Below are positions 55,572 through 64,000 of a stretch of 64,000 nt of DNA, piece by piece. The notes under the pieces are model-generated. The model ran no database searches. It had not been told where the DNA came from and worked only from the letters and a program-made list of their open reading frames with translations. The position numbers and the translations under genes are program-made. Position 1 is the stretch's first letter. Each line of letters begins with the position of its first letter. The stretch lies in the NCBI RefSeq assembly GCF_041438805.1, contig NZ_CP109190.1, positions 4,402,001-4,466,000 on the forward strand, given 5' to 3'. The DNA is from Streptomyces sp. NBC_01707 (GTDB taxonomy: Bacteria; Actinomycetota; Actinomycetes; Streptomycetales; Streptomycetaceae).

Positions 55572-57191
55572 CTACCGTTCCCGCACGACCCTGCGCTCGT
55601 CCCACACCGGCTCCGTGGTCTCGCGCACGACCCCGTCCGACCCGAACACCAGATAGCGGTCGAACGACTTCGCGAACCACCGGTCGTGCGTGACGGCCAT
55701 CACGGTCCCGTCGTACGCCTCGAGACCGTCCTGCAGCGCCTCCGCCGACTCCAGGTCCAGGTTGTCCGTCGGCTCGTCCAGCAGCAGCGCAGTGGTCCCC
55801 GCCAGCTCCAGCAGCAGGATCTGGAACCGCGCCTGCTGCCCGCCGGACAGCTTCTCGAAGGGCTGGTCCCCCTGCCGCTCCAGCTCGTACCGGCGCAGTA
55901 CGGACATGGCCCCGCCCCGGTCCTTCGCGTGCTCGGTCCACAGGATCTCGACGAGTGTGTGCCCCATCAGCTCCGGATGGGCGTGCGTCTGCGCGAAGTG
56001 CCCGGGCACGACCCGCGCGCCCAGCTTCCACTCGCCCGTGTGCGCCACCGGCTCCCCGGCCAGCAGCCGCAGGAAGTGAGACTTGCCCGACCCGTTCGAG
56101 CCGAGGACGGCGACCCGTTCCCCGTAGAAGATCTCCAGGTCGAACGGTTTCATCAGCCCGGTCAGTTCGAGCCCCTTGCAGGTCACGGCCCGCACACCGG
56201 TCCGGCCACCGCGCAGCCGCATCTTGATGTCCTGCTCGCGCGGCGGCTCCGGCGGCGGCCCCGCGTCCTCGAACTTCTTGAAGCGGGTCTGCATGGCCCG
56301 GTAGCGCGACGCCATGTCGGGGCTGATCGCCGCCTGCTGCCGCAGCCGGTGGACCAGCGCCTTCAGCCGGGCGTGCTCCTCCTCCCAGCGCCGCAGCAGC
56401 TCCTCGAACCGCGCGAACCGGTCCTTGCGGGCCTGGTGGTACGTATCGAAGCCGGCGCCGTGCACCCACACATCGCTGCCCGCCGGGCTGGGCTCCACGC
56501 TGACGATCTTCTCCGCGGCCCGGGAGAGGAGCTCCCGGTCGTGGGAGACGAAGAGCACCGTCTTCCGCGTCTCCTTGAGCTTCGACTCCAGCCACCGCTT
56601 GCCGGGGACGTCGAGGTAGTTGTCCGGCTCGTCGAGCAGCAGCACCTCGTCCGGACCGCGCAGCAGCGCCTCCAGCACGAGCCGCTTCTGCTCACCTCCG
56701 CTGAGTGTCCGCACCTCACGCCACTGCGCCTTCTCGTACGGAACACCGAGCGCGGCCATGGTGCACATGTCCCAGACGGTCTCGGCCTCGTATCCGCGGG
56801 CCTCCGCCCAGTCGCTGAGGGCCTGCGCGTACTTCATCTGCGCGGCCTCGTCGTCGACGGTGAGGATCAGCTCCTCGGCCCTGTCGACGGCCCGCGCGGC
56901 CTCACGGATGCGGGGCTGGGCGACGGAGACGAGCAGATCCCTGACCGTACGGTCGTCCCGGACCGAGCCCACGAACTGCGGCATCACCCCGAGTCCGCCG
57001 CTCACCGACACAGTGCCGCCGTGCGGCTGGAGCTCCCCGGACAGGAGTCGCAGCAGCGTCGTCTTCCCGGCGCCGTTCGCGCCGACGAGGGCGACGACGG
57101 CCCCGTCCGCGACCCGGAACGAAGCATCGCCGAGCAGCACCCGCCCGTCCGGTAGGTAGTACTCCAGATGGCCCGCTTCAAGATGTCCCAT
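55572..57191 (-). CDS. ABC-F family ATPase (ribosome-associated)
   Basis: 539 residues, two ABC domains and no membrane segment. Walker A GANGAGKTT and GSNGSGKSH, signatures LSGGEQKRLV and LSGGQQARFQ, Walker B with LLLDEPDNYLD and LLLDEPTDNLD. ABC-F proteins act on the ribosome as translation factors or antibiotic-protection proteins; the class here cannot be decided. ATG 57191 is 7 nt after a clear -10 (57199-57204), so the mRNA is predicted to be leaderless. Confidence 0.93.
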   Translation of the reverse strand: MGHLEAGHLEYYLPDGRVLLGDASFRVADGAVVALVGANGAGKTTLLRLLSGELQPHGGTVSVSGGLGVMPQFVGSVRDDRTVRDLLVSVAQPRIREAARAVDRAEELILTVDDEAAQMKYAQALSDWAEARGYEAETVWDMCTMAALGVPYEKAQWREVRTLSGGEQKRLVLEALLRGPDEVLLLDEPDNYLDVPGKRWLESKLKETRKTVLFVSHDRELLSRAAEKIVSVEPSPAGSDVWVHGAGFDTYHQARKDRFARFEELLRRWEEEHARLKALVHRLRQQAAISPDMASRYRAMQTRFKKFEDAGPPPEPPREQDIKMRLRGGRTGVRAVTCKGLELTGLMKPFDLEIFYGERVAVLGSNGSGKSHFLRLLAGEPVAHTGEWKLGARVVPGHFAQTHAHPELMGHTLVEILWTEHAKDRGGAMSVLRRYELERQGDQPFEKLSGGQQARFQILLLELAGTTALLLDEPTDNLDLESAEALQDGLEAYDGTVMAVTHDRWFAKSFDRYLVFGSDGVVRETTEPVWDERRVVRER

Positions 57192-57198
57192 GCACAGC

Positions 57199-57228
57199 AT
57201 TGTCACGGCACGCGAAGCCCTGGCCCAA
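57199..57228 (-). promoter_or_regulatory. Promoter of the ABC-F gene (leaderless)
   Basis: TTGGGC (57223-57228), 18-bp spacer, GACAAT (57199-57204), then 7 nt to the ATG. Transcription would begin at or next to the start codon. Confidence 0.65.
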
Positions 57229-57258
57229 CCGGTTTACCTTCCGTCTAGGATTCGCCGC

Positions 57259-58113
57259 ATGAGCTTTGGGCAAGGGGGGCCCTCCTGGGGGCCCGGGGGC
57301 AATCAGACTCCGGACTGGGCAGCGCTGGCCGAGGCATCCGCCGCGCGGAGCCGTCGCAAGAAATGGCTGCTGATCGGCGGCGGCGCGCTCGCCACCGCCG
57401 CGGTCGCGGCGATCGTCGCCACAGCCGTCATCTCGACCAACGACAACGGCGGCTCCACCGGCTCGGACACGAACGCGAGCCAACTGCCGGGACCCGCCGA
57501 TCTGCCGTCCGACTCGGCCGCGCCCGAGCCTTCCTTCTCCACGGTGGCGCCGCCGCCCCCGCCGGACCCGAAGGACTACGTCTCCGACGTGAAGAAGGAC
57601 AAGGCGCCGCTCACCATCGACTCCTTCTACCCGGGCAAGAAGCTGACGATGGGCGACCGCGTGTACGCCAAGGGCGCCACGCACCGCACCACGAACTGCG
57701 CGGCGACCACGCAGGGCGCACTCGGCTCGATCCTCATGAACAACGGTTGCGACCAGGTCATCCGTGCCACGTACAGCAGGGCAGGGGTCGCCGTGACCGT
57801 CGGTGTCGCGGTCTTCGAGACGGAGGCGCAGGCGAAGAAGTCGGCGCAGCAGGCGTCCGGCGGCCTGGCGTCGCTGAGCGGCGCGGGCGTGCCGACGTTC
57901 TGCCGCGGTGGTTCGATCTGCCGTCGTACCACCAACTGGTACGGCCGCTACGCCTACTTCACCATCGGCGGTTTCACGAACGGCAAGAACGTCTCCAAGG
58001 CCGACAAGAACGTCTTCACCGTCGGCGACGACCTACGGAACTTCACGTTCCGTCAGATACGCCACCGCGGCGAGGTCCAGGCCTCCGCCGCGGCAACCGC
58101 GTCGACCGGCTGA
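57259..58113 (+). CDS. Membrane-anchored hypothetical protein
   Basis: 284 residues, no named family. Short Gly-rich cytoplasmic N-terminus, one membrane helix (about 36-57), a Ser/Pro-rich linker with a proline run, and an extracellular domain (about 110-275) with four Cys, possibly two disulfides (TTNCAATT, NNGCDQV, FCRGGSICRR). ATG 57259 has TAGGAT exactly 7 nt upstream and no ribosome-binding site. It is divergent from the ABC-F gene. Confidence 0.8.
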   Translation: MSFGQGGPSWGPGGNQTPDWAALAEASAARSRRKKWLLIGGGALATAAVAAIVATAVISTNDNGGSTGSDTNASQLPGPADLPSDSAAPEPSFSTVAPPPPPDPKDYVSDVKKDKAPLTIDSFYPGKKLTMGDRVYAKGATHRTTNCAATTQGALGSILMNNGCDQVIRATYSRAGVAVTVGVAVFETEAQAKKSAQQASGGLASLSGAGVPTFCRGGSICRRTTNWYGRYAYFTIGGFTNGKNVSKADKNVFTVGDDLRNFTFRQIRHRGEVQASAAATASTG

Positions 58114-58131
58114 TCCGGTCCCGAAGACGTC

Positions 58132-60027
58132 GTGCGCCTTCCCTTCCTGCTCACACTGCCCCGGGTCCTGCGCCACAGCGCCACGATCGGGGCGGACCTG
58201 CCGCCGGACGAGGCCGTGGTCGTCGACCCGCCGGACGCGCCGCTGCGGGCGGCACTGGCGGCGGCCACCGCGGGCGACCACGGCCCCGCCCGTGACCTCC
58301 TCGCCGCGACCCGCGCGCACGCCCAGTGGGAGCTGAGGGACGGGTACGTCACACGTCTCGCCGAGGCCGCTCTGCACAACCCCGGCTGGCTGGACGCGTG
58401 GCTGGACAGGGCGCCCGAGGATCCGGACGCGGCCCTGGTCAAGGCCGAGCTCTGTGTCGACCAGGCCTGGGAGATACGTACCGCGGCCCGCGCCCGGCAG
58501 GTCTCGCGCGACCAGTTCCAGGCCTTCTTCGCGCTCCTGGAGGACGCGGCCCCGGTGATCGGCACGGCGGCCGAACTCAATCCGGCCGACCCGGTCCCCT
58601 GGCGCATCGCCCTCACCCACGCCCTCGGCAGCCAGGCCCCACGTGCCGTCTTCGACGACTACTGGGCCGAGGCCGTCGCCCGCGATCCGCACCACTACGG
58701 CTGCCACACCGCGGCCCTGCAGTACCTGTGCGCGAAGTGGCACGGCTCGCACGAGGAGATGTTCGCCTTCGCCGAGAGCGCGGCGGACACGGCCCCGCCC
58801 GGCTCGAAGCTGCACGCGCTGCCGCTGTCGGCGGCGCTGGAGTACGAGGTCCTCACCGCCGGCCCGACGACCGCCTCCGCGGGCCCCGACCCGTTCGCGC
58901 CCCGTGTGGCGGCCGCCGTCACCCGCGCCCTGGCCCTCTCCGCCGAATACGCCCCGGGCAGCCGCGAGGCCGCCGGCTTCCGCAACCAGCTGGCCCTGAT
59001 GCTGCTGCGCCAGGACCGCTGGCACGACGCCCTCGACACGTTCCGCGCCATCGGCACCGCCGCCACCAAGTACCCCTGGGCGTACTTCGGCGACGACCCG
59101 CGTCAGGAGTTCCTCGAGACCCGCTCGGGTGTCCGTATCCATGTCGCGACCAGAACCCCGTTCTTCGCCCGTCCCCCGCACCCGCACGCCGTACCGGCCA
59201 CCGGCTGGACGGCGGACGCCCCCTGCGCGCTCGCGATAGCGGCCGCCCGCCCGGAGGACGTGGCGCAGGCCGCGCTGATGTGCGGCATCTCCCTGCGTAC
59301 GGCCCCGGCATCGGCGACGCACACGTACATCGAGGCCGTCCCCGACCTCAAGCCGGCCAAACGCTCGGTCCTGTCCACGGAGGACCGGCTGACCACGGCG
59401 GCCGACAACTTCACCACGGGCGAGAAGTGGCCGACGCTGGTCCTGCGCCGCACCCCCGAACGCTGCGGCTTCACCGTGTTCCACAAGGGCAGACCACTGG
59501 CGGCGCACGAGTGGAACACCACGTCCCCGGCACCGGACCACACCACGGTCGCCGCCACGGCCGCCACCTTGTCCCGGCTCTTCGCGGTCGCGGACCCGCG
59601 CCCCCTGAGCCACATCCTCCGCTCCACCGGCAATCCGCCCCGGCACCAGTCGGACCTGCTGGCCGCCCTCGCCCTCCCGGCGCTCCCCGCGGACTTCGGC
59701 ACCCGCCCGGAGGTCCTGGACACCCTCCCCGGCAACCGGGTCCTCACCCGCCGCGGACTGCTCGCCGGGATGCGCGACACGATGACGACGCAGGACGGCA
59801 GCCACCCACCGGCCCCCGGCGCCTACGAACCCCGCACGGCCCGCTGGTGGCTGCTGCGCGCCGTGGGCCTGCCGCTGTTCACAGCGGCCGCGGCCTACGC
59901 CTGGTGGAACCCGGACATCGGCCCGGTGCGGTCGACGCTGTCGACGCTCACCGCGCTGTTCCTGGCAGGACAGCTGACAGCAGCATGGCGCCGACGGCGG
60001 GCACACGCGGGGAAGACGCCCCGCTGA
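58132..60027 (+). CDS. Conserved hypothetical protein, helical with C-terminal membrane segments
   Basis: 631 residues, family not recognised. The first ~310 residues are Ala-rich helical repeats that read like TPR or SEL1 modules (AAELNPADPVPWRIALTHALG, LMLLRQDRWHDALDTFRAIG). A mixed alpha/beta middle part follows, then two hydrophobic stretches near the end (about 573-590 and 597-615) and a basic tail. GTG 58132 lies 18 bp after the previous stop, so the two unknown genes probably form one operon. Confidence 0.75.
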   Translation: MRLPFLLTLPRVLRHSATIGADLPPDEAVVVDPPDAPLRAALAAATAGDHGPARDLLAATRAHAQWELRDGYVTRLAEAALHNPGWLDAWLDRAPEDPDAALVKAELCVDQAWEIRTAARARQVSRDQFQAFFALLEDAAPVIGTAAELNPADPVPWRIALTHALGSQAPRAVFDDYWAEAVARDPHHYGCHTAALQYLCAKWHGSHEEMFAFAESAADTAPPGSKLHALPLSAALEYEVLTAGPTTASAGPDPFAPRVAAAVTRALALSAEYAPGSREAAGFRNQLALMLLRQDRWHDALDTFRAIGTAATKYPWAYFGDDPRQEFLETRSGVRIHVATRTPFFARPPHPHAVPATGWTADAPCALAIAAARPEDVAQAALMCGISLRTAPASATHTYIEAVPDLKPAKRSVLSTEDRLTTAADNFTTGEKWPTLVLRRTPERCGFTVFHKGRPLAAHEWNTTSPAPDHTTVAATAATLSRLFAVADPRPLSHILRSTGNPPRHQSDLLAALALPALPADFGTRPEVLDTLPGNRVLTRRGLLAGMRDTMTTQDGSHPPAPGAYEPRTARWWLLRAVGLPLFTAAAAYAWWNPDIGPVRSTLSTLTALFLAGQLTAAWRRRRAHAGKTPR

Positions 60028-60039
60028 GCCCGGTCCGCC

Positions 60040-60894
60040 TCAGCAGCATCCGCGCCCCGGCAGCGACCGCACATTGCGCGCCTCCTTGTTGCGCGCGGCG
60101 AGCAACTCATCGGCCGGGTAGGCGACTTCCTCGAGCGTCAGGCCGTGCGGCCGCACCACATGCACCCCTGGATCCCGCACCCCGGCAGCCAGCACCTGGG
60201 CGGGCCACGGGTCGGGGCGGCGGCCGTCGCCCACGAACAGCATCGCCCCTACCAGTGCACGCACCATGTTGTGGCAGAAGGCATCGGCCTGCACGGTCCC
60301 CGTGACGACTCCCGACTCCGCGTCCCGTACCCAACTCAGCTTCTGCAGCGTACGGATGGTCGTCGCGCCCTCGCGCTTCTTGCAGTACGCGGCGAAGTCG
60401 TGCTCCCCGAGCATCCGGGCCGACGCCGCATTCATCGCGTCCACATCCAACGGCCGGTCGTGCCAGAGCACATGACCACGCGTCAACGGGTCGGCCCCAC
60501 CGGGCCGGTCGGAGATCCGGTACGCGTAGCGCCGCCACAACGCGGAGAAGCGCGCGTTGAACCCCACCGGGGCCTCCGCCACCCGCCAGATGCGTACGTC
60601 GGGTGCCATCCGCCCGGCCATCCGCCGCAGCAGCAGCGAGCCGTGCTCGGCCCACACCTCGGCCGGCAGGTCGACGTGCGCGACCTGGCCACGGGCGTGC
60701 ACCCCGGCGTCGGTGCGCCCGGCGACCGTCAGGTCGTACGTCCGCGACGACCTCGTCACGGTCCGCAGTGCGTCCTCGATCTCCCCCTGCACCGTGCGCC
60801 GGGCGGTCTGCTTCGCCCAGCCGGAGAAATCCTTGCCGTCGTACGCCAGGTCCAGCCGTACCCGCACGAACCCGGGCTCTACTTCGTCACTCAC
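60040..60894 (-). CDS. truA: tRNA pseudouridine(38-40) synthase
   Basis: 284 residues. Catalytic Asp62 in [28 protein letters not shown], and the C-terminal [15 protein letters not shown] block. Modifies U38-40 in the anticodon arm. The usual position downstream of rplQ is kept, separated by a hairpin. The C-terminus ends in a short Cys pair (GRGCC) not seen in the core family. Confidence 0.95.
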   Translation of the reverse strand: MSDEVEPGFVRVRLDLAYDGKDFSGWAKQTARRTVQGEIEDALRTVTRSSRTYDLTVAGRTDAGVHARGQVAHVDLPAEVWAEHGSLLLRRMAGRMAPDVRIWRVAEAPVGFNARFSALWRRYAYRISDRPGGADPLTRGHVLWHDRPLDVDAMNAASARMLGEHDFAAYCKKREGATTIRTLQKLSWVRDAESGVVTGTVQADAFCHNMVRALVGAMLFVGDGRRPDPWPAQVLAAGVRDPGVHVVRPHGLTLEEVAYPADELLAARNKEARNVRSLPGRGCC

Positions 60895-60925
60895 CCAACG
60901 ATCCTCTCAAGCCTGAACATACGGA

Positions 60926-60963
60926 ACGGGCCCGTACCGCCCCGAAGGGTGGTGCGGGCCCGT
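60926..60963 (-). terminator. Hairpin after rplQ
   Basis: Arms 60926-60938 and 60951-60963 pair over 13 positions with one G-U/mismatch, about 19 bp beyond the rplQ stop and before truA. Confidence 0.7.
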
Positions 60964-60981
60964 CCAGTGGTCTCAGAACGC

Positions 60982-61476
60982 TCAGGCGTCCTTGGACTCC
61001 TCCGCCGGAGCGGCGTCCTCGGTGGACTCGGCCGGGGCCGCGTCCTTCTTGAGGGAGTCTTCCTTGACCGCACGCTTCGTCGCGGCCTCGGCCTCACCGG
61101 TGGCCTGCTGCGCCACGGTCAGCGCCTCGACCAGCTCGATGACGGCCATCGGGGCGTTGTCGCCACGACGGTTGCCGATCTTGGTGATACGCGTGTAACC
61201 ACCGGGGCGGTTCTCGTAGCGCGGGGCGATCTCGGTGAAGAGCGTGTGCACGATGCCCTTGTCCGTGATCGACTGCAGAACGAGGCGACGGTTGTGGATG
61301 TCGCCCTTCTTCGCCTTGGTGATGAAACGCTCGGCGACCGGACGCAGGCGGCGGGCCTTGGCCTCGGTCGTCGTGATGCGGCCGTGCTCGAACAGCGACT
61401 TCGCGAGGTTGTTGAGAAGAAGCTTCTCGTGCGCGGCGCTGCCGCCCAGACGGGCACCCTTTGCGGGACGCGGCAT
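60982..61476 (-). CDS. rplQ: 50S ribosomal protein L17
   Basis: 164 residues. Core L17 ([20 protein letters not shown] onward, [20 protein letters not shown]) with a ~45-residue Ala/Glu/Lys-rich C-terminal extension typical of actinobacteria. AAGGAGAAACACC precedes ATG 61476. It lies 179 bp after rpoA, with a very stable hairpin in between. Confidence 0.97.
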   Translation of the reverse strand: MPRPAKGARLGGSAAHEKLLLNNLAKSLFEHGRITTTEAKARRLRPVAERFITKAKKGDIHNRRLVLQSITDKGIVHTLFTEIAPRYENRPGGYTRITKIGNRRGDNAPMAVIELVEALTVAQQATGEAEAATKRAVKEDSLKKDAAPAESTEDAAPAEESKDA

Positions 61477-61610
61477 GGTGTTTCTCCTTGTGTGCTGCAC
61501 CGGCCGTATCAGGTACCGGTGTCAGTTCCCGTGAAGCGGCCGCCTCACGGAAGATCATGGGCCGTCGGGGCTCATCGAGCCCGTCCGGCGATCGAGGCCG
61601 GAGCCTCACC

Positions 61611-61648
61611 CCGGTCCGGGCGCCCGGATATCCGGACGCCCCGACCGG
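61611..61648 (-). terminator. Very stable hairpin between rpoA and rplQ
   Basis: 17-position arms (61611-61627 and 61632-61648) with one mismatch and one G-U pair, loop ATAT, 8 bp beyond the rpoA stop. It could end or process most rpoA transcripts and reduce rplQ expression from the upstream promoter. Confidence 0.7.
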
Positions 61649-61655
61649 AGGCGTA

Positions 61656-62678
61656 CTAGTACTGCTCGGTCTCGACGAAGCCCGCGTCCGCGTCGTCGTC
61701 GGCGCCGAAGGCGTCGGCAGCGGCGGTCGGGTCGAATCCGGGCGGGCTGTCCTTGAGCGCCAGGCCCATGCCGGCCAGCTTCGCCTTGACCTCGTCGATC
61801 GACTTCGCACCGAAGTTGCGGATGTCGAGCAGGTCGGCCTCGGAACGAGCGACGAGCTCACCCACGGAGTGGATGCCCTCACGCTTGAGGCAGTTGTACG
61901 AACGGACCGTGAGCTCGAGCTCCTCGATCGGCAGCGCCAGATCGGCGGCGAGTGCAGCGTCCGTCGGGGACGGGCCCATGTCGATGCCCTCGGCATCGAT
62001 GTTGAGCTCGCGCGCCAGACCGAACAGCTCGACCAGGGTCTTACCGGCCGACGCCATGGCGTCACGGGGACGCATGGCCTGCTTGGTCTCGACGTCGACG
62101 ATCAGCTTGTCGAAGTCGGTGCGCTGCTCGACACGGGTCGCCTCGACCTTGTACGTGACCTTGAGCACCGGCGAGTAGATGGAGTCGACCGGGATACGGC
62201 CGATCTCCTGGCCCGCCTGCTTGTTCTGGACGGCGGAGACATAGCCGCGACCGCGCTCGACGGTCAGCTCCATCTCCAGCTTGCCCTTGCTGTTCAGCGT
62301 GGCCAGGACCAGGTCCGGGTTGTGGACCTCGACACCGGCCGGCGGGGCGATGTCAGCAGCCGTGACCAGGCCGGGACCCTGCTTGCGCAGGTACATCACG
62401 ACCGGCTCGTCGTGCTCCGAGGAGACGACCAGCTGCTTGATGTTGAGGATGAGGTCGGTGACGTCCTCCTTGACGCCCGGCACGGTGGTGAACTCGTGCA
62501 GGACACCGTCGATCCGGATGCTGGTGACAGCGGCGCCGGGGATCGAGGAGAGGAGCGTACGGCGGAGAGAGTTACCGAGGGTGTAGCCGAAGCCCGGCTC
62601 CAGCGGCTCGATCACGAACCGGGAGCGGAACTCGTCAACGACCTCTTCGGTCAGCGAGGGACGCTGAGCGATAAGCAT
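61656..62678 (-). CDS. rpoA: DNA-directed RNA polymerase alpha subunit
   Basis: 340 residues. The N-terminal domain (about 1-230) has the assembly motif [17 protein letters not shown]; the C-terminal domain (about 250-315) has [18 protein letters not shown] and [13 protein letters not shown] for UP-element and activator contact. The ATG at 62678 has GGATCC-type sequence upstream. On the minus strand TTGTCA followed 18 bp later by TAGTGG in the rpsD-rpoA gap is a possible own promoter. Confidence 0.98.
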   Translation of the reverse strand: MLIAQRPSLTEEVVDEFRSRFVIEPLEPGFGYTLGNSLRRTLLSSIPGAAVTSIRIDGVLHEFTTVPGVKEDVTDLILNIKQLVVSSEHDEPVVMYLRKQGPGLVTAADIAPPAGVEVHNPDLVLATLNSKGKLEMELTVERGRGYVSAVQNKQAGQEIGRIPVDSIYSPVLKVTYKVEATRVEQRTDFDKLIVDVETKQAMRPRDAMASAGKTLVELFGLARELNIDAEGIDMGPSPTDAALAADLALPIEELELTVRSYNCLKREGIHSVGELVARSEADLLDIRNFGAKSIDEVKAKLAGMGLALKDSPPGFDPTAAADAFGADDDADAGFVETEQY

Positions 62679-62738
62679 GCTTGGATCCTTCAGTCGTGGG
62701 CGCCCACTATTTGACGCCCCCAGATACTGACAAGGGTA

Positions 62739-62772
62739 CGGGCGGCACGACCCGAAAGAGCCGTACCGCCCG
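62739..62772 (-). other. Hairpin in the rpsD-rpoA gap
   Basis: Arms 62739-62748 and 62763-62772 pair over 10 positions with one mismatch, 16 bp beyond the rpsD stop. Likely a partial terminator or RNA-processing element ahead of rpoA. Confidence 0.45.
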
Positions 62773-62787
62773 GACCCACGAGCTCTT

Positions 62788-63414
62788 CTACTTGGAGTAG
62801 AGCTCGACGATCAGCTGCTCCTGCACCTGGGTGTCGATCACCTGGCGCTCGGGCAGGGAGTGCACGAGGATCCGCATCGTCGACGGCACGGCTTCGAGCC
62901 ATGCCGGAACGGTGCGCTCGCCGGCCTCGGCCTGGGCCACCTGGAAGGGGGTCAGGGCCTTGGACTTCTGGCGGACCTCGATGACGTCGTTCGCGGCGAC
63001 GCGGGCCGACGGAATGTCGGTCTTCGTGCCGTTCACGGCGATGTGTCCGTGACGCACCAGCTGACGGGCGTGGTCGCGGGACTTGGCGAAGCCGGCCCGG
63101 TAGACCACGTTGTCGAGGCGGGTCTCAAGGATGCGCAGAAGGTTCTCACCGGTCTTGCCGGACTTCTGGTTCGCTTCCTTGTAGTAGTTCACGAACTGCT
63201 TTTCAAGGACACCGTAGATCCGCGAGCACTTCTGCTTCTCACGAAGCTGAAGAAGGTACTCGCTGTCCTTGGTGCGCCCGCGTCCGTGCTCACCCGGGGG
63301 GTAAGGACGGATCTCGATCGGGCACTTCGCGCTCTCGCACTTGCTGCCCTTAAGGAACAGCTTCTGCTTCTCCCGACGGCAACGCTTGCAGTCGGCCCCG
63401 GTGTATCGCGCCAT
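62788..63414 (-). CDS. rpsD: 30S ribosomal protein S4, zinc-binding type
   Basis: 208 residues. Starts [17 protein letters not shown] and carries the four-cysteine zinc motif (CKRC then CESAKC), so it is the C+ form of S4. The S4 RNA-binding domain ([21 protein letters not shown]) follows. rpsD also serves as an autoregulator in other bacteria. Transcribed with rpsM-rpsK upstream. Confidence 0.97.
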   Translation of the reverse strand: MARYTGADCKRCRREKQKLFLKGSKCESAKCPIEIRPYPPGEHGRGRTKDSEYLLQLREKQKCSRIYGVLEKQFVNYYKEANQKSGKTGENLLRILETRLDNVVYRAGFAKSRDHARQLVRHGHIAVNGTKTDIPSARVAANDVIEVRQKSKALTPFQVAQAEAGERTVPAWLEAVPSTMRILVHSLPERQVIDTQVQEQLIVELYSK

Positions 63415-63443
63415 TTTCCAGTTGTCTCCGTTGCTTCAGTGCG

Positions 63444-63848
63444 TCAGACGCGACGGCGCTTGGGCGGCCGGCATCCGTTGTGCGGAGTGGGGGTGACGTC
63501 CTGGATCGAACCGACCTCGAGGCCCGTGGCCTGGAGGGAGCGGATCGCGGTCTCGCGGCCGGAGCCCGGACCCTTCACGAAGACGTCCACCTTGCGCATG
63601 CCGTGCTCCTGCGCGCGACGGGCGGCCGACTCGGCGGCCATCTGCGCGGCGAAGGGGGTGGACTTGCGCGAGCCCTTGAAGCCGACGTGACCGGCGGAGG
63701 CCCAGGAGATCACGTTGCCCGCGGGGTCCGTGATCGAGACGATCGTGTTGTTGAACGTGCTCTTGATGTGCGCGTGGCCGTGAGCGACGTTCTTCTTTTC
63801 CTTGCGACGCACCTTCTTGGCTGCGCCCTGACGACCCTTGGGGGGCAT
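63444..63848 (-). CDS. rpsK: 30S ribosomal protein S11
   Basis: 134 residues, standard length. [37 protein letters not shown] and the C-terminal RPPKRRRV are family-specific. 29 bp before rpsD. Confidence 0.98.
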   Translation of the reverse strand: MPPKGRQGAAKKVRRKEKKNVAHGHAHIKSTFNNTIVSITDPAGNVISWASAGHVGFKGSRKSTPFAAQMAAESAARRAQEHGMRKVDVFVKGPGSGRETAIRSLQATGLEVGSIQDVTPTPHNGCRPPKRRRV

Positions 63849-63953
63849 GTCTTGACTCCAGATGGAGAGGGGAGGTGATCGGTCCTACAGCGAAGACCGC
63901 TGGATGCTGCAACGGCCCGGGGATCCGGACTGCCGCAGTGCGTCCGCTGAGGA

Positions 63954-64000
63954 CTACTTCTTGCCCGGCTTCTTCTTACCGGCGATCGCGCGACGCGGGC
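63954..64000 (-). CDS. rpsM: 30S ribosomal protein S13, C-terminal end only
   Basis: Only the last 15 codons plus stop are in the window, reading PRRAIAGKKKPGKK before the stop. This basic tail and the position before rpsK identify S13. The rest lies beyond the right edge. Confidence 0.85.
   Translation of the reverse strand, partial: PRRAIAGKKKPGKK

Overview
The window is a stretch of high-GC actinobacterial chromosome, almost certainly from a Streptomyces. The evidence is the near-universal G/C third codon positions, the frequent GTG starts, the adjacent developmental genes bldM and whiD, the sporulation-type Ser/Thr kinase cluster, HrcA/CIRCE control of groES-groEL, and ribosomal protein genes with actinobacterial extensions. 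Gene order matches, from memory and in inverted orientation, the S. coelicolor core segment from about SCO4728 to SCO4778. There are no rRNA or tRNA genes, insertion sequences, prophage or CRISPR arrays.

Layout. 1-5.7 kb: three membrane-type Ser/Thr kinase genes on the minus strand, the middle one a pseudokinase with a very long activation-segment insert. 5.8-10.8 kb: exported serine hydrolase, glpD, nucleotide-sugar dehydrogenase and a small membrane protein. 10.9-16 kb: guaB3 (catalytic Cys replaced), guaB, an ECF sigma gene (probable shbA), bldM with a sigma-BldN-type promoter, and whiD. 16-19.7 kb: LysR regulator, MOSC protein, SDR oxidoreductase and an ester-cyclase-like protein. 19.8-22.5 kb: groES-groEL with two CIRCE operators and a small lipoprotein. 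22.7-28.4 kb: THUMP-like methyltransferase, small unknowns, an ECF42-type sigma factor with its DGPF/YciI partner and a VOC protein, and an LCP protein. 28.5-33.9 kb: tsaD-rimI-tsaB, a degenerate L,D-transpeptidase-like protein, a 56-residue peptide gene behind an iron-box-like palindrome, tsaE and an alpha/beta hydrolase. 34-39.5 kb: alr, DUF488, nnr, acpS, glmS. 40.3-50.5 kb: a catabolic-looking block of cutC, an M81 metallopeptidase and a ROK repressor, divergent from an oligopeptide-type ABC transporter and a ROK sugar kinase. 50.6-64 kb: coaA, DUF389 protein, glmM, rplM-rpsI, an ABC-F protein, two unknowns, truA, rplQ, rpoA, rpsD, rpsK and the end of rpsM.

Functional themes. The core genes supply translation (ribosomal proteins, rpoA, truA, t6A synthesis by TsaB/D/E with RimI), cell-wall precursors (glmS, glmM, alr, LCP), cofactors (coaA, acpS, nnr) and guanine nucleotides. 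Developmental control is represented by bldM, whiD, the probable shbA gene and the kinases. The 40.3-50.5 kb block looks like an accessory uptake and breakdown system set among core genes. Several genes show a -10-like hexamer 6-7 nt before the start codon, suggesting leaderless mRNAs.
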